Origin: Sphingomonadales bacterium
GTDB taxonomy: Bacteria; Pseudomonadota; Alphaproteobacteria; Sphingomonadales; Sphingomonadaceae
Direction: 5' to 3'
Assembly: GCA_014763545.1 (NCBI GenBank)
Contig: JACXVD010000011.1
Coordinates: 1-51,503, forward strand
DNA: 51,503 nucleotides
Shown here one piece after another: positions 44,554-51,503 of the stretch. Position 1 is the stretch's first letter; every line of letters begins with the position of its first letter. The notes under the pieces are model-generated. The model was not told where the DNA came from, searched no databases, and was given only the letters and a program-made list of their open reading frames with translations. The translations under genes and the position numbers were made by a program.

Positions 44554-45671
44554 TGCGCCTTGCCATGCGCCTGCCCTCCAGCAAGGGCTCCGCCGGACCC
44601 GCCAACGATGTCGATCCGCGCGACCAGCAGCCTGCCGATGTCATCGACCTCGCCAGCCGCAATGCCTTCCCGGCGGTCACCCAGCGCAAGGGCAAGTCCG
44701 ATGCGTTGGGGATGGTCGCGGGCATCGCGATCGTCGCCGCGCTGGGCGCGGTCACCTTCTGGGGCATGAATGCGGGCAAGGTCCAGCAGCCGCAGGGTGT
44801 CGGCGGGCAAGCGCAGCCGGCCCCGGTCGAACAGGCCCCGCCGGTCCCGGCCGCTGCGGTGACCGATCCCAATGCGCAGCCCCAGCCCGTGCCGCAGCCC
44901 GACCCGGCGCCCGCACCGGTGCTGGCGCAGGCACCCAATGCCGCGCCGGTGGCGGTGGTGAACCCCTATTCCAGCCCGACGGTGACCTTCGATTCGAGCG
45001 CGCTGCCCGGGCCGGCGGGCGAGATTGTCGCGCCTGCGCCCGGCTCTGCTGCCCCGGCGGCGACCGGCAATGCCGCAGGCGATTTCGCCAGCCGCATCGG
45101 CGGCGTCGGCGGCGCGACCGCGCAGGCGAAGGCGATGGTCAATCCGCAGACCACCGTCACCCAAGGCACGCTGATCCCGGCGATCCTGGAAACCGCGATC
45201 GACACCGATGTACCGGGCTTTGTCCGCGCCGTGGTCAGCCAGGATGTGCGCAGCTTCGACGGCACCCGCGTGCTGATCCCGCGTTCGAGCCGCCTGATCG
45301 GCCAGTACCAGTCGGGCCTGCAGGGCGGGCAGAAGCGCGCCTATGTCATCTGGACCCGAGTGATCCGGCCCGATGGCGCCTCGGTCAACCTCGCTTCACC
45401 CGCGATCGGGTTCGACGGGACGACCGGGCTGGAAGGCAAGGTCAACAGCCATTTCTTCAAACGCTTCGGTTCGGCCATGCTGCTGTCGGTGATCGGCGGG
45501 CTGTCGACCGTCGCATCGGGCGGTACGTCGGTGATCCTGGGCGGCGGGCAGAGCGCGGCCTCCACCGCGATCCAGCAGGACGGGCAGATCGGCCCGACCG
45601 TGCGCGTGGGCCTTGGCACTCCGATCCGCGTCTTCGCTGCGCGCGACCTCGATTTCTCGACGGTCAACTGA
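44553..45671 (+). CDS. virB10: VirB10-like scaffold protein
   Basis: A 372-aa bitopic protein bridging both membranes. The cytoplasmic N-terminus precedes one transmembrane helix (about 53-71, LGMVAGIAIVAALGAVTFW), then a Pro-rich periplasmic stretch (75-135), and the TrbI-type beta-barrel domain (about 170-372) with GTLIPAILETAIDTDVPGFVRAVV and RVLIPRSSRLIGQYQSG, conserved in VirB10. It ends near the normal position but is on the short side of the family. Confidence 0.94.
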   Translation: MRLAMRLPSSKGSAGPANDVDPRDQQPADVIDLASRNAFPAVTQRKGKSDALGMVAGIAIVAALGAVTFWGMNAGKVQQPQGVGGQAQPAPVEQAPPVPAAAVTDPNAQPQPVPQPDPAPAPVLAQAPNAAPVAVVNPYSSPTVTFDSSALPGPAGEIVAPAPGSAAPAATGNAAGDFASRIGGVGGATAQAKAMVNPQTTVTQGTLIPAILETAIDTDVPGFVRAVVSQDVRSFDGTRVLIPRSSRLIGQYQSGLQGGQKRAYVIWTRVIRPDGASVNLASPAIGFDGTTGLEGKVNSHFFKRFGSAMLLSVIGGLSTVASGGTSVILGGGQSAASTAIQQDGQIGPTVRVGLGTPIRVFAARDLDFSTVN

Positions 45672-45684
45672 TCGCGGGGATGCT

Positions 45685-46692
45685 GTGAGCGCGGATATCC
45701 ACCCGATCCAGCCGGCCAGCGACGCGGCCATCCCGGCGGGCGAGCGCAGCGTCTATCTCGACGCCTATCTCGCGCCTTTCCGGCAATGGCTCGACCGCGA
45801 CACGGTGACCGAAATCATGGTCAACCGCCCCGGCGAAGTGTGGGTGGAAGATGCCGCCGATCCGGGCATGAAGAAGATCGACGTGCCCGGGATCGACGAC
45901 AAGCTGGTCCAGCGACTGGCCGAACAGGTCGCCCGCGTGAGCCATCAGGGGATCAACCGCGAACACCCGCTGCTCGGCGCGACGCTGCCCGATGGCGCGC
46001 GTATCCAGTTCTGTGGCCCGCCTGCCTCGCGCAAGCACTGGACCATGGCGATCCGCCGCCATCGCCAGCTGGATTTGCCGCTCGATGCCTATGATTGCGG
46101 GCCGCTGCTGGCGCAGGCCGAATATGCCATGCCCGACCCGCAGGCGCAGCCGATCGCCTATCTGCGCGAGGCGATCCGCCAGCGGCGCACGATCCTGATC
46201 TCCGGCGGTACCTCCACCGGCAAGACGACCTTCCTCAACGCCATGCTCGGCGAAATCCCGCGCGAAGAGCGGGTGGTGCTGGTCGAGGATACGCCCGAGC
46301 TCAAGCTGCCGGGCGAAAACGGCGTCGGCCTCGTCGCGGTCAAGGGTGAGCTGGGCGAAGCCAAGGTTACAGCCAATGAATTGCTGCAGGCCGCGCTGCG
46401 GCTGCGACCCGACCGGATCGTGCTGGGCGAATTGCGCGGCGCGGAGAGCGTCAGCTTCCTGCGCGCGATCAACACCGGCCATCCGGGCAGTTTCTCGACC
46501 ATCCACGCCAACAGCTTGCGCGGCGCGCTGGAACAGCTGGCGCTGATGGTGATGCAGACCGGCATCGGCCTGACCCGCAGCGACACGATTGCCTATGCCG
46601 CATCGGTGATCGACGTGATCGTGCAGCTGGGTCGCGACAGCGCCGGGCGCCGCGGGATCACCCAAATCGCCGAAAGCCGGACACTCGTATAA
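45685..46692 (+). CDS. virB11: VirB11 traffic ATPase
   Basis: A 335-aa hexameric ATPase of the VirB11/GspE family. Walker A GGTSTGKTTF lies near residues 172-181, the Asp box VLVEDTPELKL near 200, Walker B LRPDRIVLGELRGAESVSFL near 250 and the His box GHPGSFSTIHANS near 270, all expected for VirB11. GTG at 45685 is used: no ATG fits, and the family N-terminus begins soon after. It is the last vir gene in the operon; no virD4 or relaxase follows. Confidence 0.94.
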   Translation: MSADIHPIQPASDAAIPAGERSVYLDAYLAPFRQWLDRDTVTEIMVNRPGEVWVEDAADPGMKKIDVPGIDDKLVQRLAEQVARVSHQGINREHPLLGATLPDGARIQFCGPPASRKHWTMAIRRHRQLDLPLDAYDCGPLLAQAEYAMPDPQAQPIAYLREAIRQRRTILISGGTSTGKTTFLNAMLGEIPREERVVLVEDTPELKLPGENGVGLVAVKGELGEAKVTANELLQAALRLRPDRIVLGELRGAESVSFLRAINTGHPGSFSTIHANSLRGALEQLALMVMQTGIGLTRSDTIAYAASVIDVIVQLGRDSAGRRGITQIAESRTLV

Positions 46693-46806
46693 TCGGGGGG
46701 AAGGGGGTATTGTGACCGGCAAATGTCAGCACTCCCCCGGCGATTTACACCCCGCGCGCAGCCATCCATTCGCGCTGCCAGCATCAACTGAAGAGAGGCC
46801 CGCGGC

Positions 46807-48972
46807 GTGAATGCCCCGGCGAACCCGATGGCCAGCGCGCAAGCGAGCGAAGAAAGCCCCGCCGGATACGCCCCGGAATGCTATTTCAACCGTGAGCTGA
46901 GCTGGCTCGCCTTCAACGAGCGTGTGCTGGCAGAGGCCTGCAACACCAGTTACCCGCTGTTGCAACGGCTGCTGTTCCTCTCGATTTCGGGCAGCAATCT
47001 CGACGAATTCATGATGATCCGCGTCGCCGGCCTTGTCGGGCAGGTGCAGCGCGGGGTCGAAGCGGCGTCGATCGACGGGCGCACGCCGTCGCAGCAACTG
47101 GCCGCGGTGCGCGAACGGCTGGAGGTGCTCAACCGGGTGCAGCAGGAAAGCTGGCGCGAATTGCGCCGCCTGCTGGCCGACGCGGGGATCCATATCGCCG
47201 ACGACCAGCGCATCGACGCTCGCGCCTACGACTGGCTGAAGAGCTATTTCCTCGACGAAATCCTGCCGGTGATTACTCCGCAGGCGCTCGATCCGGCGCA
47301 TCCCTTCCCCTTCGTGGCGAACCAGGGTGTGGGGTTGCTGTTCAACCTGACGCGCGATCGCGATGGTGAGCGGCTGGTCGAAATGGTGCTGATCCCGCAG
47401 GCGCTGCCCCGCTTCGTGCGAGTGCCCGGGGAAGAGGCGATCTACATCAGTATCGAGGACCTCGTCTGCCGTTTTGCGGGCCATTTGTTCCCCGGCTTCA
47501 CCATCCACGGCGATGGCGCCTTCCGCGTGCTGCGCGACAGCGATATCGAGATCGAGGAAGAGGCCGAAGACCTCGTGCGCACATTCCGCAGTGCGATCCA
47601 GCGGCGGCGGCGCGGGCAGGTGATCCAGCTCGAACTGCAGGAAGATTTCGATGCCGCCGCCGAGGCATTGCTGCGCGAGCAGATGGGCATTGCCGAGGCG
47701 ATGGTGGTCAAGACCGACGGCATGATCGGCGTCGCGGGCCTGGCCGACATCGTGCGCGAGGATCGGCCGGACCTGAAGTTCGATTCCTACGCCCCGCGCT
47801 ATCCCGAACGCATTCTCGAGCACGATGGCGATTGTTTCGCGGCGATCCGCGAGAAAGATATCGTGATCCACCACCCCTACGAGAGTTTCGAAGTGGTGGT
47901 CGATTTCATCCGCCAGGCCGCCGCCGACCCGGATGTGGTGGCGATCAAGCAAACACTGTATCGCGCGGGCAACCAGTCCTCGGTCATCAATGCGCTGGTC
48001 GATGCGGCGGAAAACGGCAAGTCGGTGACCGCCGTGGTCGAGTTGAAAGCCCGGTTCGACGAGGAGCAGAACCTCAAATGGGCCGCCCAGCTGGAACGCG
48101 CGGGCGTGCAGGTGATCTACGGCTTCGTCGACTGGAAAACCCATGCCAAGGTGGCGATGGTGGTGCGGCGCGAGGACGAGGGCTTTCGCACCTACTGCCA
48201 TTTCGGCACCGGCAATTACCATCCGGTGACGACCAAGATCTACACCGACCTGTCGTTCTTCACCGCCGACCCGAAATTCGGGCGCGATGCGGCCAAGCTG
48301 TTCAATTTCGTGACCGGCTATGTCGAGCCGCGCGGTACGGAAATGCTCGCGATCTCGCCGATCGGGCTGCGCGGCAAGCTGTATGAATGCATCGACCATG
48401 AAATCGACAATGCGCTGGCCGGGCGCCCGGCGGCGATCTGGGTAAAGCTCAATTCGCTGACCGATCAGGGGCTGATCGACCGGCTTTATGCGGCGAGCCA
48501 GGCCGGGGTGGAAATCCAGCTGGTGATCCGCGGCATTTGCTGCCTGCGCCCCGGCGTGCCCGGACTTTCCGAGAATATCGCGGTCAAATCCATTATCGGG
48601 CGGTTCCTCGAACACAGCCGCATCTGGGCGTTCGGCAATGGCTATCGCCTGCCCAGCGCGCATGCGCGGGTGTTCATTTCGTCGGCCGACGGGATGGGGC
48701 GCAATCTCAACCGGCGGGTGGAAACGCTCGTCCCGATCCGCAACCGCACGGTGCATGACCAGGTGCTGCAGCAGGTACTGCTGGCGAACCTGCTCGATAC
48801 CGAACAGAGCTGGGCGCTCGACGGGGCAGGCGCCTATGCGCGGATCGAACCGGGCGAAAGACCGTTCAACTGCCATCGCTATTTCATGACCAACCCCTCG
48901 CTCTCGGGGCGGGGCGGCGCGCTGGAGGCCGATGCGGTGCCCAAGCTCGCCCTGCGCAAGGGAGCTTTGTGA
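46807..48972 (+). CDS. ppk1: Polyphosphate kinase 1
   Basis: A 721-aa PPK1 that reversibly polymerises ATP gamma-phosphate into polyphosphate. The N-domain begins CYFNRELSWLAFNERVL, and the two histidines of the PLD-like active site are visible: H446 in DWKTHAKVAMV and H603 in EHSRIWAFGNG. SDADPDVVAIKQTLYR-like (AAADPDVVAIKQTLYR) and CHFGTGNYHP are family motifs. It starts with GTG (46807) after GAGAGG. Its stop overlaps ppx (TGATG), so the synthesis and breakdown enzymes form one operon. Confidence 0.96.
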   Translation: MNAPANPMASAQASEESPAGYAPECYFNRELSWLAFNERVLAEACNTSYPLLQRLLFLSISGSNLDEFMMIRVAGLVGQVQRGVEAASIDGRTPSQQLAAVRERLEVLNRVQQESWRELRRLLADAGIHIADDQRIDARAYDWLKSYFLDEILPVITPQALDPAHPFPFVANQGVGLLFNLTRDRDGERLVEMVLIPQALPRFVRVPGEEAIYISIEDLVCRFAGHLFPGFTIHGDGAFRVLRDSDIEIEEEAEDLVRTFRSAIQRRRRGQVIQLELQEDFDAAAEALLREQMGIAEAMVVKTDGMIGVAGLADIVREDRPDLKFDSYAPRYPERILEHDGDCFAAIREKDIVIHHPYESFEVVVDFIRQAAADPDVVAIKQTLYRAGNQSSVINALVDAAENGKSVTAVVELKARFDEEQNLKWAAQLERAGVQVIYGFVDWKTHAKVAMVVRREDEGFRTYCHFGTGNYHPVTTKIYTDLSFFTADPKFGRDAAKLFNFVTGYVEPRGTEMLAISPIGLRGKLYECIDHEIDNALAGRPAAIWVKLNSLTDQGLIDRLYAASQAGVEIQLVIRGICCLRPGVPGLSENIAVKSIIGRFLEHSRIWAFGNGYRLPSAHARVFISSADGMGRNLNRRVETLVPIRNRTVHDQVLQQVLLANLLDTEQSWALDGAGAYARIEPGERPFNCHRYFMTNPSLSGRGGALEADAVPKLALRKGAL

Positions 48973-50525
48973 TGCCATTACGGACCAGCCGCCACGATCG
49001 CGACGGGAACCTTTCGGGCACCAAGGCCGAACGGGCGATCATCGACATCGGTTCGAACACGGTCCGCATGGTGGTTTACGGCGGCTCGCTGCGCGCCCCC
49101 ACCGTGCTGTTGAACGAAAAGGTCGCCGCGCGGCTGGGGCGTGACATTTCATCGACCGGCCTGCTGGCGGGTGAAGCGGTGGATATGGCGATGCGCGGCT
49201 TGCGCCGCTTCGCCCGGCTGCTGCGCGAACTGGGCGTGCGCGATGTCGAAACGGTGGCCACCGCTGCGGTGCGCGACGCGGCCAATGGGGCGGAATTCCT
49301 CACCCGCGTTGCCGAGCTGGGCCTCGCCCCGCGCCTGCTTTCGGGTGAGGAGGAAGCCTGCGCCAGCGCCATGGGCGTGATCGGCGCCTTCCCCGGCGCG
49401 CGCGGCGTGGTGGCCGACATGGGCGGCGGCAGCCTTGAATTTACGCGCATTGCCGACGGCCAGTGCAGCCACGGGGTCAGCCTGCCTATCGGATCGCTGC
49501 GGTTGCACGAATTGCGCGAAGGCAAGCCGTCGGCCACGCGCAAGGCGATCGTCCAGCAGCTCAAGGCGGCGGACTGGGCCGATCCGATTGCGGCACCGCT
49601 CTATCTTGTCGGGGGAACCTGGCGGACGCTGGCGGTTTATGCGATGCAGCGGCGCGGCTATGCGCTGACCGATCCGCACGGATACACCATGTCGCCGGAA
49701 GAGGCGATGGAGGTGGCCGCGGAACTGGTCACTGCCGATCCCGAAAAGCTGCGGCAGGTGCCGCGCATCTCCTCGATGCGCGCGGCCATCCTGCCCGATG
49801 CGGCGATCCTGCTGCAGGCACTGGTCGAGCGCCTACAGCCCGAACAACTGGTGATTTCCGCGTGGGGCCTGCGCGAAGGCATCCTGTTTTCCCGGCTCGA
49901 CCCGTTGGCGCAGGCGCAGGATCCGCTGCTGGCCGGGCTTTCGCTGTTCGCGGCCCAGCGCGGTGCGCCGCCCACGCTGGCGATCCGCGTGGCGGGCTGG
50001 ACGGTCGATGCCGTGCCGCCCAACGGGCGCGGGTCCGAACGCATGCGGCTGGCAGCGACAATGCTCGCGCTCGCTTCGATGCAGACCGAGCCGAATTTGC
50101 GCATCCACCAGGGGATCGATTGGGCGCTGCACAAGCGCTGGATCGACCTGACGCCGCAGGGGCGGGCCATGCTCGCCGCGACCCTCTCGGCCAATGCCAA
50201 CCAGTGCGAATTGCCCGACGAGGTTCAGTCGCTGGCCGATGGCGAATGCCTGGAGGAAGCGATCTGCTGGGGCCTTGCGATCCGGCTGTGTCGCCGTCTG
50301 GGCGCGCAGTCGCGCCGCTCGCATCATGGCAGTCGGCTTAGCCGCGAGGATGGCGTCCTGTTGCTCGAACTCGAGGAAGATCTCGCCGATCTTTACGGCG
50401 TGCCGAACCAGAAGGACATGAAGCTGCTGGCCAACCGGCTGGGGCTGGAACCGCAGATGCGCGTCGTCCCGGTGGATTCGCTACGCAGCCTGCCCGAGTT
50501 CGAACCGGTCCCGAGCGAGGTCTGA
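48972..50525 (+). CDS. ppx: Exopolyphosphatase (Ppx/GppA family)
   Basis: A 517-aa Ppx/GppA phosphatase, which removes phosphate from polyphosphate ends and may also hydrolyse pppGpp. The ASKHA nucleotide-fold motifs are IIDIGSNTVRMVVYGG near the N-terminus and ADMGGGSLEFTRI near residue 150, with LVGGTWRTLA later. A C-terminal HD-like region follows, fitting the longer Ppx form. ATG 48972 overlaps the ppk1 stop. It ends seven bases before the convergent yhhQ stop. Confidence 0.93.
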   Translation: MPLRTSRHDRDGNLSGTKAERAIIDIGSNTVRMVVYGGSLRAPTVLLNEKVAARLGRDISSTGLLAGEAVDMAMRGLRRFARLLRELGVRDVETVATAAVRDAANGAEFLTRVAELGLAPRLLSGEEEACASAMGVIGAFPGARGVVADMGGGSLEFTRIADGQCSHGVSLPIGSLRLHELREGKPSATRKAIVQQLKAADWADPIAAPLYLVGGTWRTLAVYAMQRRGYALTDPHGYTMSPEEAMEVAAELVTADPEKLRQVPRISSMRAAILPDAAILLQALVERLQPEQLVISAWGLREGILFSRLDPLAQAQDPLLAGLSLFAAQRGAPPTLAIRVAGWTVDAVPPNGRGSERMRLAATMLALASMQTEPNLRIHQGIDWALHKRWIDLTPQGRAMLAATLSANANQCELPDEVQSLADGECLEEAICWGLAIRLCRRLGAQSRRSHHGSRLSREDGVLLLELEEDLADLYGVPNQKDMKLLANRLGLEPQMRVVPVDSLRSLPEFEPVPSEV

Positions 50526-50532
50526 TCCGCAC

Positions 50533-51285
50533 TCAGTCCCCGCCGGTGCCCTTCGACACGTGGAAGGGGGAGAAGTCGGTGCCGGTATCGTAGATGTCGA
50601 TCCCCTCGCGCCGTTTGAGCGTGTTCACCACCATATAGGTCACCGGGGTCAGCAGGGCTTCCCACGCCGTCTTGATCAGCCATTGCGAGATCACGACTTC
50701 GACCAGCTGTTCCGGCGGCCAGCCGGCAAGACCGTAAAAGGCGAGCGGGTAGAAAATCACGCTGTCGAGGCCCTGTCCGACGATCGTCGAGCCGATGGTG
50801 CGCGCCCACAGCATCCGGCCGCCGGTCCACACTTTCATCTTGGCGAGGACGAAGCTGTTGGCAAACTCGCCCGCCCAGAATGCGGTCATGCTGGCAAGCA
50901 CGATGCGCCAGCTGTTGCCGAACACCATTTCATAGGCGGGTTGCCCGGGCCACCCCTTGGCGGGGGGCAGGGCGACCACCACCCAGGCCATGAACGCCAT
51001 GAAGGCAAGCGCGGCAAATCCGGTCCAGATCACCCGCCGCGCGCGGGCGTAGCCGTAAACCTCGGTCAGCACGTCGCCGATGATGTAGCTGATCGGGAAG
51101 AACAGCACCCCGGCCCCGAACGACCATTCCACGCCATTCGGCAGGGTGACATAGCTGGGCTTGGCCGCGCCGATGATATTCGACAGCAACAGGATGGCGA
51201 CGAAGGCCGCCATTACCAGATCGTAATAGCGGAACGCCGCGGGCGCGCCGCTGCCGGTTTCGATGCGGGTGGGGTGCTGGTCCAT
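50533..51285 (-). CDS. Queuosine precursor transporter (YhhQ family)
   Basis: A 250-aa inner membrane protein of the YhhQ/QueT-like family with about six helices. Typical segments are FFPISYIIGDVLTEVYGYARARRVIW and RTIGSTIVGQGLDSVIFYPLAFYG, both conserved in preQ0/preQ1 transporters. It should salvage queuosine precursors for tRNA modification. ATG 51285 is favoured over an upstream in-frame start at 51321 because the family begins close to it and a weak AGGG is near. It is convergent with ppx, and tRNA-Arg lies just beyond its promoter. Confidence 0.88.
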   Translation of the reverse strand: MDQHPTRIETGSGAPAAFRYYDLVMAAFVAILLLSNIIGAAKPSYVTLPNGVEWSFGAGVLFFPISYIIGDVLTEVYGYARARRVIWTGFAALAFMAFMAWVVVALPPAKGWPGQPAYEMVFGNSWRIVLASMTAFWAGEFANSFVLAKMKVWTGGRMLWARTIGSTIVGQGLDSVIFYPLAFYGLAGWPPEQLVEVVISQWLIKTAWEALLTPVTYMVVNTLKRREGIDIYDTGTDFSPFHVSKGTGGD

Positions 51286-51346
51286 CGCCCTGCTGCCTAT
51301 CGCGATTTGCGGCCCGCGCAAAGCGCGCTATGGCGACTTCCGGCGC

Positions 51347-51423
51347 GCGCCCGTAGCTCATCTGGATAGAGCGCGAGACTTCTAATCTTGAGGCAGCAGG
51401 TTCGAGTCCTGCCGGGCGCGCCA
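51347..51423 (+). tRNA. tRNA-Arg(TCT)
   Basis: A 77-base cloverleaf. The acceptor stem is GCGCCCG (51347-51353) with CGGGCGC (51413-51419), discriminator G and an encoded CCA end (51421-51423). The D arm is GCTC/GAGC, the anticodon arm CGAGA/TCTTG with loop CTTCTAA (anticodon TCT, reading AGA), and the T arm GCAGG-TTCGAGT-CCTGC. It is complete, with no intron. No integrase or phage gene is seen in the 80 bases beyond it. Confidence 0.96.
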
Positions 51424-51503
51424 TCCCGGCCCCGCAGGGGCGGGGATGGTGGGCCCCAAAGGCGCGAACCTTGGTTCGGAATCGGAGCGCCGGAAGGCGC
51501 GGA

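Noticed and set aside
42494-44560. A hidden virB8 or virB7 between virB4 and virB10
   Set aside because: The genes overlap end to start with no gap; no alternative frame shows the VirB8 single-helix layout or a lipobox.
46693-46806. Pho-box-like GTGAC/GTCAG pair upstream of ppk1
   Set aside because: Half-sites are 13 bases apart and differ in sequence, so there is no support for a PhoB site.
46726-48978. A 750-codon minus-strand open frame opposite ppk1
   Set aside because: Shadow of ppk1; the real gene has full catalytic motifs on the plus strand.
51347-51503. tRNA-Arg 3' end as an integration site of a mobile element
   Set aside because: No integrase, phage gene or repeated tRNA end is visible in the 80 bases left in the window.

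Overview
This 51.5 kb window is GC-rich chromosomal DNA that looks like an alphaproteobacterium of the order Sphingomonadales, probably an Erythrobacter/Qipengyuania/Altererythrobacter-type organism. That placement is inferred from gene content and protein style (two large TonB-dependent receptors, membrane LytTR regulator, carotenoid/lignostilbene-type oxygenase, a PEP-CTERM-like tail, AcnA-rhodanese pair, vir cluster beside ppk-ppx); no marker gene was searched. No rRNA, CRISPR array, transposase or integrase was seen. One tRNA gene, tRNA-Arg(TCT), closes the window.

Layout. 0-16.5 kb is mostly housekeeping: ahpC with an unusual cluster of palindromes upstream, aroC, ruvA and ruvB separated by two exported DsrE-like proteins and a GFA-family protein, a Ser-rich repeat protein with a PEP-CTERM-like C-terminus, acnA followed by a rhodanese lipoprotein, a DMT transporter, two L,D-transpeptidases of different families, a retropepsin-like protease, a GNAT and ispG. 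15.6-21.5 kb carries regulator/target pairs: a LytTR gene divergent from an acyltransferase, zntB, and a carotenoid oxygenase divergent from a MarR gene with a palindrome between them. 21.5-38 kb is accessory metabolism: a beta-propeller phytase with its TonB-dependent receptor, an RSL/BambL-like lectin, an NmrA-type oxidoreductase with a PQQ alcohol dehydrogenase and an aldehyde dehydrogenase, glutaryl-CoA dehydrogenase, an atypical PhoB-like regulator, and a second receptor with a large surface lipoprotein. 38-46.7 kb is a tight operon for a reduced type IV secretion system (VirB1, B2, B3, B4, B6, B9, B10, B11). It is followed by ppk1-ppx (polyphosphate synthesis and breakdown), a YhhQ transporter and the tRNA.

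How the parts may work together. Phosphate is a recurring theme. Four sites carry GTCAT/GTCAC-type half-sites spaced exactly 11 bp, the geometry of PhoB boxes: upstream of the phytase-receptor operon, upstream of the PhoB-like regulator, and twice upstream of the lipoprotein-receptor operon. With ppk1-ppx nearby, much of the right half may respond to phosphate, but this is inference from motif geometry. The regulator itself has a degenerate receiver.

The strongest candidates for something undescribed are the reduced T4SS without VirB5, VirB7, VirB8 or VirD4, the lectin, the Pho-box-like cluster with the atypical regulator, the heptad-repeat Ser-rich protein, and a long nested inverted repeat at 31.06-31.24 kb.
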